Assembly: GCA_013180625.2 (NCBI GenBank)
Contig: SNVD02003345.1
Location: 62,001 to 126,000 of the forward strand
Direction of reading: 5' to 3'
Source: Boswellia sacra
Lineage: Eukaryota > Streptophyta > Magnoliopsida > Sapindales > Burseraceae
Length of the DNA: 64,000 nucleotides
A program made the position numbers and the translations under genes. The notes under the pieces are model-generated. The model saw only the letters and a program-made list of their open reading frames with translations. It searched no databases and was not told the DNA's origin. This document shows positions 55,976-64,000 of this stretch, in pieces (the first letter of the stretch is position 1; every line of letters starts with the position of its first letter).

Positions 55976-58900
55976 GTTATAATTGACAGTGGCAGCTGCG
56001 AAAACATAGTTTCAAAGTCTTTAGTGAAGGCCCTCAATCTCATCATAGAAAAGCACCCTCAACCTACAAAATAGGTTGGATTAAAAAAGGGTCTAAAACT
56101 TAGGTCAGTCAATTTTGTCGGGTTCCTTTTTCTATCGAAAAATATTATCAAGATGAGATATTATGTGATGTTGTTGATATAGATGCATGTCACATTTTAA
56201 TTGGACGTCCATGGCAATTCGATGTAGATGCATTACACAAAGGGAATAACAATAGTTATATCTTCCAGTGGAAAGAAAAGAAGGTTGTATTGTTGCCACT
56301 CATTCAAAAAATGCCAATATCTTCAAAACTGACCCTGTATACAGTCTCTGGACTGGAGTTCTGTTCTGTGCTTAAAGAAAGTGAAATAATTATGGCTTTG
56401 TTAACTAAAGGGAGCCCCCACCGAGAGACTTGTATGCCCCATGTTATTGAGGAATTATTGGCAGAATTTTATGACTTAACTCCAAATGATTTACCTAAAG
56501 GTCTTCCCCCCATGCGCAACATACAACATCAAATAGACTTTGTCCTTGGGTCCAATTTACCTAATCTTCCACATTACCGAATGAGCCCAAAAGAACATGA
56601 GATTCTTTAAGGCATTGTGGATGAGTTGGTAGCCAAACAATTGGTTCGAGTAAGCCTTAGCCCTTGCACTATTCCAGCCCTATTGGTTCCCAAGAAAGAC
56701 AGAAGTTGGCTGATGTGTGTTGATAGTGAGGCGATAAATAAGATCAGTATAAAGTATCATTTTTCTATTCCCCTCCTTGAGGATATTTTGGATAAATTGG
56801 AAGGGTCTCAATTCTTTTCAAAATTGGATTTGAAGAGTGGATATCATCAAATCCGAATCAAGCCAGGGGATGAATGGAAAACAGCGTTCAAGACGCGAGA
56901 AGGCCTCTATGAATGGCAAGTTATGCCCTTTGGGTTGTGTAACGCTCCAAGTACCTTCATGCACCTTATGAATGAGGTTTTGAAGCCTTTCATTGGGCTA
57001 TTTGCAGTGGTTTACTTTGACGACATCCTGATTTACAGCCCATCCAAATAAGCACACTTGGATCACCTCCGACAAGTTCTTAAAGCACTACGGACCAACA
57101 AGTTGTTCCTAAATATCAAAAAGTGTGAGTTCCTCACTAGACAAGTTTTGTTTTTAGGATTTCTTATCAGTGGGCAGGGTATTCATGTTGATGAAAAAAA
57201 ATTGAAAGTATTTGAGATTGGCCTACTCCAACCACAATCCATGAAGTTCGAAGCTTCCACGACTTAGCAACCTTTTACAGGCATTTTATTGAAAATTTCA
57301 GCACCATTGTTGCTCCAATTACAAACTGCCTAAAGAAAGGAAAGTTTAATTGGGGAATGGAGCAAGATATCAGCTTTGCATTGATTAAAGACAAGCTTAG
57401 TTCTTCACCTGTCCTCACCCTCCCAAATTTTGATCGTGTTTTTGAGGTGGAAACTAATGCATGTATGACAGGGATTGGTGCTGTCCTAACACAAGAAGGC
57501 AAGCCAATTGAGTTCTTTAGCGAGAAACTCAATGATACGCGGCAAAATTGGACAACATATGGACATGAACTCTATGCTCTCATGAGGGCTTTACAACATT
57601 GGGAACATTATTTGATACAAAAGGAATGTATACTCCATTGTGACCCTCAAGCTCTTAAATACATGAATTCTCAAAAAAATCTCAATCGGATGCATGCTAG
57701 GTGGGTACTTTTCCTCCAAAAGTTCGCTTTTCTTTTTAAGCATAAAGCTGGTCAAATGAAAAAAGTAGTCGATGCTTTGAGTCGTCGTGCCAATTTGCTT
57801 GTTACTCTCCAATCTGAAATCACATGGTTTGATTCTTTGAAGGAGCAGTATGAATCTGATGATGACTTTAGCACTATGTATTCAACATTCTGCCTCAGGT
57901 GATTTCCATATACAGCAGGGGTTCTTATTTAAAGAAAACCAATTGTGTATCCCTAAAACATCATTGAGAGAACAATTAATCAGAGAATTGCATTCAGGGG
58001 GACTTGTAGCTCATACAGGGAGGGATAAAACCATCTTAGCCATTATGGATCATTTCCATTGGCCACAGATGCATCATGACATTACCAAGTTTGTAGAACG
58101 ATGTGGTATTTGTCAAGCAACTAAGGGTCACTCTCAAAACACAAGGTTGTACACTCCTTTGCCAGTTCCAGAGAACATTTGGGAAGATATTAGTATGGAT
58201 TTTGTGTTGGGCTTACCTTTAACCCAAAGAAGGAAGGATTCTATCTTTGTTGTTGTTGATAGGTTTTCTAAAATGGCCCACTTCATTCCATGTAGAAAAA
58301 CTGCCAATGCTTGCAACATTGCCAATATATACTTTCAGAAAGTTGTTAAGCTCCGTGGCATTCCCAAGTCCATCACCTCCGATCATGACGTCACATTTGT
58401 TAGCCACTTTTTGCGTGTTTTATGGAAGAAATTTGATACTGTTTTGACACTTAGCAGCACTTACCATCCCCAAACTGATGGTCAAACAGAGGTGGTTAAT
58501 CGAATATTAGAATCCATGATCTGAAGCATCACTGGAGATAAACTGAAGATGTGGGACCTTGCTCTAGCTCAAGCAGAATTTGCTTTCAACAATATGGTTA
58601 ACAAATCCACTGGAAAAGCCCCTTTTGCAATTGTTTACACTAAAGTTCCATCCTCCACTATGGACCTGATTGGTCTTCCTTAATGCAAAAGTAAACCTGT
58701 TGAGAGATTTGCCAAACAAATTCATCAACTTCACCAAGAGGTTAAACAAAAATTTGAGGATTCCAACTCCCATTATACAATTGCTGTCGACAAACACCGT
58801 CGTGAGAAATTGTTTACGGAAGGTGACTTGGTCATGGTCCATCTCAACAAGCATCGTTACCCAACTAGTACGTATCACAAGCTTCAAGCTAAAAAGATAG

Positions 58901-59005
58901 GCCCTTTTCGTATAACAAAGTAGCTTGGTGACAATGCATATGTTGTTGATCTTTCATCCCATATGAAGATCTCCAATACCTTCAATGTCAAGGACATTTT
59001 TTAAT
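55976..59005 (+). pseudogene. pol: Gyp-3 pol: protease, RT, RNase H, integrase
   Basis: The protease active site IIDSGSCENIV is at 55979-56011. RT begins near 56290 and has [39 protein letters not shown] and an intact catalytic VYFDDILIY (57010-57036). RNase H has [20 protein letters not shown] (57445-57504), with N in place of the usual first Asp. Integrase has the HHCC finger ([14 protein letters not shown] ... CGICQ) and the D-D-E residues in [18 protein letters not shown] and [13 protein letters not shown] (to 58500). The end, FNVKDIF, is near 59000. Stops near 56608, 57049, 57266, 57900 and 58522 inactivate it. It is a Ty3/gypsy lineage distinct from Athila and Tat; chromovirus-type RT and gag resemblance is noted, but no chromodomain was identified. 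Confidence 0.85.
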
Positions 59006-59075
59006 ATTTTCCTCTAGATAATGTGGCTGTTCTTGAAGAAAACTCAAGGTCGAGTTCTTCCAAGGTAGGGGAGAT

Positions 59076-59416
59076 TGATGCAGAACCTACATAGCTGGTC
59101 GAAGAATGCCACTTCCCAGTTAAAGAGTGTCACAGTTTATTATTTTATTTTCTACTTTATGCATTCCTATTTCTTTGATATTTTACTTTATGTAGTTTGT
59201 CATTTTCTGTCCAAAAGAGATTGAGGTTAAACGCATCGTTTTTGTCTTTTACACAAATCAGATTGTACAAAACCAAATGGGAGCTGGGACTGAATACAAT
59301 CTGGATAAATATTCTAGTATATTTTTTTCTGGAAACGTTGAATACAAATTCTCTGCGGAAAGCACGAACACTTCGTGCTCCAGAGCTTCCTTCATTCCAA
59401 TGGACCCATTGCATCA
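59076..59416 (+). repeat. Gyp-3 3' LTR
   Basis: 341 bp copy of 54267-54608, preceded by the PPT and followed by kinase A coding sequence on the opposite strand. Confidence 0.9.
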
Positions 59417-60030
59417 TAATTCATTTCAAACAAATTAGCTCCACCACCACTATTTTCAGAATTCACTGGTGCGCAAACAAAAGACTGGCACGACTCAATT
59501 GGATAGCTTACATTCCTGAGCCAATCCTTGTGACCAACAGCAAACGAATAAAGTGTACCATTGGTAGCATAACTTATAGGATACGGACCACACTCGAGAG
59601 GCTTCTTGGTGCAGTTGTACAGGAGGAGATCTATATTATCAAGACTACTACCGAATGGAGAACAAGCAAGAGTTAGATTGTGTGGAGGAGTTAGACATGT
59701 GTCCTCAGAGGCAGCAGAATTGGCCACGAGTAGTGAATTGTTACCATAGAAGATATCTTTGATGATATAATCACCATTGGAAATGTTGAGTATAGGATTT
59801 TGGTCATTGCAGGTGATCCCAAAGTTGGGATAGCCACAATAGGATTCTTGTTCATCAGAAATCCAAAATGGAAATGTTATATTAAGGCCATTGCCACAGG
59901 TTCTGGGTGCACAGGCCTCAAATTTTGGGTCAACAGACAGAGTTAGGGTGGCTAAGGTGGCCAAGAAAACGAGGATAACAACAAATTCATGAAGAGATGT
60001 TGTGAATGTGGAGAAGTTCCGGGGATCCAT
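59417..60030 (-). pseudogene. Kinase A exon 1, 5' part: signal peptide and GUB_WAK_bind domain
   Basis: The ATG at 60030 is followed by a hydrophobic signal peptide (FVVILVFLATLATLTLSV, about residues 16-33). The cysteine-patterned galacturonan-binding-like domain follows (ACAPRTCGNGLNITFPFWI, YCGYPNFGITC). Several N-glycosylation sequons are visible (NIT, NIS, NNS, NLT, NVS). It ends in ANLFEMNY next to the gypsy LTR. An upstream in-frame Met exists at 60228, but the signal peptide supports 60030. The domain likely binds cell-wall pectin or related ligands. Confidence 0.85.
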
Positions 60031-61339
60031 CTGGGATGGAAAGGTGAAAGGAAAGAAATGAGAAAGCAGAAGAAAGGTGTGAATTGAAGGGAGGCATGGA
60101 GGAAAATTCAATGTAGTCGGTGTGAGATTGAACTTGATAATTTGATAGAAAAAAAAATAAACCATCAATAACATGTGAGGGTCTCGAGACAAAAAATTGG
60201 GTAAAAGGCAGCTTCCCAGTTTCTTCACTCAGACGACTTGTTCAAAGTGGACTCCAACTATCCCTTCTGTAAAGTTCCCAAATTATATCAAATCGACATA
60301 GAGTCAGGTCAACTAGAGTAGTCTCAGTAGGTGATATTTATGAATTAAAATTAGCTTTGATTATGACCCAGATAATAGGGAATCTCCATGATGATTATGT
60401 CATTAAGTTTTCAATTTGTTTCTGTTTCTGTCTTCAATCATTTGCTTTTTTGCTTCCTAAATTAAATCATGTACTGCTAGCTCATTTATAATAGGATAGG
60501 TTTTGGTATGGCTTCTGTGTATATATTGATTCACTCTGTAACTTAATAAAATCATTCGGCCATATTACTCAAATATCTTACACCATAAACAAGTTTAAAA
60601 AATAAAATAACAACCAATCAAATTAAAATATAAAATAGGTAACTGTAAAAGCTACTGATATCTTTAAATTTAAAAATTGCTATACCACACTTTATGGATT
60701 CAGGACATCGCTTAAGATATAAAAGACTAAGACTGGATTACTGATAAAATTAAAAAAAAAACATAAATTAAGTCTTCTGGTGTATTTAACGCAGAAACTG
60801 CTGATCCCAATTTGGACTACCTCTACAATGTAATTATCTCCTAAAACAATATTTCGTAAGAGTTGTTTTGCTGTTTGATTATGAACTTTAATCAAAAAAG
60901 GAAACTGGCTTGGTGCTATTAATTATTAAACACTCCAATATGTAGTCTAGAATAATCTAATATAAAAAACGAATCACGTAAATTGAATAACTTTTAGAAT
61001 AATATGCTCGAGTTCGATTAATTCCTAACAACCATCCCCACCCGGTTGTAAAAAGTCTTTTAAGAGATTTCCCCAAGATTGTGTGGAAATTAAAGAAAAA
61101 TAAGGATCCAATCAACTATATAATAGTTTAAGTAGTTCAAACCATGATGATAATCTAAACCCCAAGAAGGCAGCTAAATAAAAAAAAAAATAGAGGAAAT
61201 AATCTATGTCTCCTTGTGTTTAAGATACGAAGTATATTTGCCTTAACAGTGAAACTAACGACGACTTAATATAAAATATATTTGTTGAGAAGAAGAGCGT
61301 AAAAAGTAGTGTAAGATGAATAAGGAAGGACATGCATAC
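60031..61339. other. Spacer between receptor kinases A and B
   Basis: AT-rich. It should hold the promoter and 5' UTR of gene A (minus strand upstream of 60030) and the 3' remainder or first intron of gene B. No kinase sequence for gene B is found here. No specific promoter element can be named with confidence. Confidence 0.5.
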
Positions 61340-62027
61340 CAAGTCCAGGAGGACAGGTAGACAGTTGAGGTTGATCACGACAAAGGCACAAAAAATTATT
61401 TGACGAATCAGATCCGCATATCCCGTTAGAATTCCAACATCCAGAACATAGTTCATTTTCTGCATTATATTTCACTTCAAACCCTTGTTGCAAAGCCCAA
61501 CTCAGCCATGTTTCGTGCTGAAGTGCTTGATCATGGGGTCCAAAATTGTTGGAAGCTGTTGATGGAACGGGGACTTTAATAACCCCTTTACATGTGTCGG
61601 ACAGTTTTTGAAACTTGTCATCCTCATCGACCATGTAAAAGCCAGTCCTCTGTTCAGTACTGTCTGATAGGAGACAAGTATATTTATTTGGCCCGTCTAA
61701 GACTTCATTGGAGCAATCGTAGAATAAGCTGAGGTTTCGAATGTTTTGGAGGTCATAACTAAAGAGAGTTCGGTTGAAAGTCGCGTTCTCGAGTGTTTTA
61801 TGACAGAAATTTTCCCATAGATCGTCACGAGCAATCTTCATTGTTTGGTGATTAGTATCTATGCTTAGAACTCGAAACGTTTGAGGTGGAGATTCTATGG
61901 TAGTGTACTCCTGATCTTCATGACACTTGAGCTCGAATCCTTCACGACCATAATACTGATGAGGCCTATTACTTCCTCCCCAGAAAGGATACTGAATGTC
62001 CTTTATCGACCCACAAGAGTAGGGGAG
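61340..62027 (-). pseudogene. LRK10L: LRK10L-type receptor kinase B, extracellular exon fragment
   Basis: The minus strand from 62027 reads YSCGSIKDIQYPFWGG and GFELKCHEDQEY, the start of a GUB_WAK_bind domain. It continues through TFNRTLFSYDLQNIRNLSLF to the WAK-associated block ELCSGCWNSNGICGSDSSN and LCLCRDQPQLSTCPPG. It ends at a GT donor (ACTTG|GTATGC) at 61340 in the same phase 1 as gene A exon 1. The signal peptide and first residues are removed by copia element 2 at 62028. No mini-exon or kinase exon follows before gene A begins. It is a truncated tandem relative of gene A, not a close copy. Confidence 0.85.
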
Positions 62028-62476
62028 TGTTAGAAAATAGAATATATAAAATATTTGATTGTATTGAAAATGATTTAAATCAATACAACCTTAGCTAGCT
62101 ATAGAACTCTAGTATAGTGAGCACCGTTTCACTTGAACACTAATGCACTAGCTATTTTTTCTTCATACAATTTGGAAGTGCAATTGCCTATTCATAGATG
62201 TCATAGGCGGTTACAAAAGTCGGTAACACCATTTGTTTAATAATTAATTGAAGTCGGTGCTATGTTTGTCTAGAATTTGCTGGAAAAGAGAAGAAGTGCA
62301 TTCGGCTTCATGGCTTGCATGGCTGCATGGTCTAGTAGCTTCAGGAAGTTCTTACGTCGGTTGCATGTTTGCTGGCTCTCTTGTCCCACATCTGCCGACA
62401 TCAATCTTGGCTTCTCATTGGCTGATTGTCAAAACTACCGACTTTAGTTTTTTAGAATTTGCATCACTTTTCAACA
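62028..62476 (-). repeat. Copia element 2, 3' LTR
   Basis: 449 bp from TGTTAGAAAATAG to TTTCAACA on the plus strand, next to the complement of a PPT (CTCCTCCTT). It abuts the receptor kinase B exon; the flanking 5-mer is GGGAG. The other LTR lies beyond the window. Confidence 0.85.
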
Positions 62477-64000
62477 CTCCTCCTTGATGCATATTCTAGT
62501 AACTCCAATTAATCCTTGAAGCAATTCGAATCTTTCTCGTGGTAGCGCTTTTGTGAAAATATCTGCTAGTTGCTCTTCAGTTCGACAATATTGGAGCTCT
62601 ATTTCTTTTTTTGCTTCTACTTCTCTGAGAAAGTGATATTTTATCACAATATGTTTAGTACGGCTATGGAAGACAGGATTTTTAGCCATTGCTATTGCCG
62701 ACTTGCTATCACATTTAATCTCTGTAGCTTGATGTTGTGGTTCTCCCATATCTTCTAGTATATGTCTCAGCCAAATTGCTTGACTCACTGTATTTGCTGC
62801 TGTTACGTATTCTGCTTCTGCTGATGACTGTGCAACATTGTCTTGTTTCTTGGACGTCCATGAAAATATTCCTGAACCCAAAGTGAATGCATATCCAGAT
62901 GTACTCTTCATAACATCCACTGATCCAGCCCAGTCACTATCAGTGTAGCCAATCAATTTTCCTTCAGCAGTGGAGTTAAACCAGATGCCGTAATCTTTTG
63001 TTCCCTGTAAGTATCTGAGAATTCTTTTACCAGCTCCATAATGGACTTGTGTAGGATTTTGCATGAATCTTGAGAGAAGACTTGTAGCATACATGATATC
63101 CGGTCTTGTTGCTGTTAAGTAGAGTAGGCTTCCAATGAGGCTTCTGAATTGTGAAGCATCTGCCTTTCCTGAACCGTCTTCCTTTCTCAATTTTTCATTA
63201 GTAATTAGAGGAGTTGCCACTGACCTGCATTCATTCATGTTGAATCTCTTCAATAGACTTTCAGTATATTTTTTCTGAGATATGAAGATTCCAGACTTTC
63301 TTTGGCTTATTTCGATGCCGAGAAAGTAGTGCATCAAATTCAAGTCTGTCATCTCGAAAGTCTTCATCATATCTTCCTTAAATTCTTTGAGCAACTTCTC
63401 ATTGTTGCTAGTGTAGATAAGATCATCCACATATAATGAAACAATAAGAATGCTTTGATCTTCTGTCTTAGTGTAGAGAGTCGGTTCACATTTGCTCCTC
63501 CTGAATCCTTGTTTTGCGAAGTACTCATCAATTCTACTATACCAGGCTCTTGGAGCTTGTTTTAATCCATACAATGCTTTTCTAAGCCTTAGAACTTTAT
63601 CTTCTTTTCCTTGGATCACGAATCCTTGAGGTTGTTCTACATAGATATCTTCTTCAAGGAATCCGTTCAAGAATGCTGACTTCACATCTAGTTGATAAAT
63701 CTTCCATTTCTTTTGAGCAGCTAGTGCAATAAGGGCTCTAATTGTGTCTAGACGTGCAACTGCAGCAAATGTTTCATTGTAATCAACTCCATATTGTTGT
63801 GAGTAGCCTTTTGCAACCAGTCTTGCTTTGTGTTTTTGAATTGAGCCATCGGAGTTGAGCTTTGTCTTGTAAATCCATTTCACTCCAATGATTTCTTTAT
63901 CTTTAGGATAGTCCACCAACTCCCAAGTATTATTTTTCTCGATCATCTTTATTTCTTCTTGCATAGCCTTCACCCACACTTCTTGCTTTGAAGCTGCTTC
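62471..64000 (-). CDS. pol: Copia element 2 pol, C-terminal part (RT and RNase H), runs off the window
   Basis: At least 502 uninterrupted codons on the minus strand. RT motifs are in order: [62 protein letters not shown] and the catalytic SLYVDDLIYTS (about 63420). RNase H follows with GYTDSDWAGSVD, QSSAEAEYVTAA and SRTKHIVIKYHFLRE, and the tail ADIFTKALPRERFE. The stop codon TGA lies within the first bases of the 3' LTR, and the PPT encodes the last Lys-Glu-Glu. With no stop or slip it is the best preserved element here and may be young. The protein begins upstream of the window edge, so no start is assigned. Confidence 0.95.
   Translation of the reverse strand, partial: EAASKQEVWVKAMQEEIKMIEKNNTWELVDYPKDKEIIGVKWIYKTKLNSDGSIQKHKARLVAKGYSQQYGVDYNETFAAVARLDTIRALIALAAQKKWKIYQLDVKSAFLNGFLEEDIYVEQPQGFVIQGKEDKVLRLRKALYGLKQAPRAWYSRIDEYFAKQGFRRSKCEPTLYTKTEDQSILIVSLYVDDLIYTSNNEKLLKEFKEDMMKTFEMTDLNLMHYFLGIEISQRKSGIFISQKKYTESLLKRFNMNECRSVATPLITNEKLRKEDGSGKADASQFRSLIGSLLYLTATRPDIMYATSLLSRFMQNPTQVHYGAGKRILRYLQGTKDYGIWFNSTAEGKLIGYTDSDWAGSVDVMKSTSGYAFTLGSGIFSWTSKKQDNVAQSSAEAEYVTAANTVSQAIWLRHILEDMGEPQHQATEIKCDSKSAIAMAKNPVFHSRTKHIVIKYHFLREVEAKKEIELQYCRTEEQLADIFTKALPRERFELLQGLIGVTRICIKEEC

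Larger units (their letters stand above)
54267..59416 (+). mobile_element. Ty3/gypsy element Gyp-3 inserted in kinase A exon 1
   Basis: Two ~341 bp LTRs (54267-54608 and 59076-59416) start TGATGCAGAACC and end CATCA. A purine tract AGGTAGGGGAGAT lies before the 3' LTR. The interior (4.47 kb) encodes gag and pol on the plus strand, opposite to the host gene. No standard PBS (Met, Asp or Arg type) was recognised after the 5' LTR. The flanking 5-mers TATAT and TAATT do not match cleanly. The LTRs are similar but not identical, and the coding part has scattered stops, so the element is fairly old for its position. Confidence 0.85.
50919..60030 (-). pseudogene. LRK10L: LRK10L-type receptor-like kinase A, split by a gypsy insertion
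   Basis: A minus-strand three-exon gene for a plasma-membrane receptor kinase (LRK10L/WAK-associated family; leaf-rust-10 homologues). Exon 1 is 60030-59417 plus 54266-54124, exon 2 is 53309-53280 and exon 3 is 52049-50919. Splice sites are GT-AG and the joins are in phase, giving EIRQGLDHKLKVGVF across exons 1-2-3. The family normally has about 620-650 residues and the exons add up to that. Two lesions make it a likely pseudogene: a 5.15 kb Ty3/gypsy element in exon 1 and a 1-nt insertion in the kinase. Extracellular, membrane and kinase parts are otherwise well kept, so inactivation is recent. Confidence 0.85.

Overview
The window reads as an AT-rich, repeat-dense stretch of a eudicot nuclear genome. 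The host genes are plant types (LRK10-like/WAK-associated receptor kinases with GT-AG introns, a chloroplast-type HSP70 pseudogene, a LOG-type cytokinin-activation gene copy). Nearly everything else is plant LTR retrotransposons (Tat/Ogre-like, Athila-like and another Ty3/gypsy lineage; two Ty1/copia elements; a TRIM; a Sirevirus-like solo LTR) and small TIR transposons. Species cannot be read from the sequence. No rRNA, functional tRNA, CRISPR array or bacterial feature was seen.

Layout. (1) 1-21.6 kb: two decayed HSP70 copies face each other tail to tail (plus copy 1045-1836 and 18097-19322; minus copy 21596-20511). An intron of the plus copy is split by a ~16.1 kb insertion (about 1942-18072) with ~1.2 kb inverted-repeat arms. 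Inside it sits a dead Tat/Ogre-like element, which holds a solo Athila-family LTR (TSD TCTCG). The left arm contains a ~740 bp MITE-like insert. The last HSP70 exon is split by an 846 bp hAT-type element (TSD AAGGTCGA), and a 696 bp G+C-rich hAT-type element (TSD ATCAAGTA) lies between the two copies. (2) 21.9-24.1 kb: 5' part of an LTR element with an initiator-Met PBS and an acidic ORF, carrying a complete 633 bp TRIM (TSD ACAAT). (3) 25.7-29.6 kb: 3' half of a minus-strand copia element, split by an 1826 bp solo LTR with two internal tandem arrays (TSD GTTGT). (4) 29.6-48 kb: two related minus-strand Athila-like elements joined LTR to LTR. Ath-1 (29573-36387) has gag but no pol. Ath-2 (36388-47959) has gag-pol, a Cys-rich accessory ORF and an intronless, sense-oriented LOG-family copy. 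(5) 48-49.8 kb: 3' end of a plus-strand Athila-like element. (6) 50.9-62 kb: two minus-strand LRK10L-type genes. Gene A has three exons; a 5.15 kb gypsy element splits exon 1 and there is a 1-nt homopolymer frameshift in the kinase. Gene B keeps only part of the extracellular exon and is cut by a young copia element that runs off the window.

The insertions can be ordered by nesting and TSD quality. HSP70 decayed and was duplicated; the large inverted-repeat element and the Tat element are old. The solo LTRs, TRIM and hAT elements came later. The Athila pair and the terminal copia element look youngest. The most notable item is the LOG copy inside an Athila-like element, because the neighbouring Ath-1 supplies the matching empty site.
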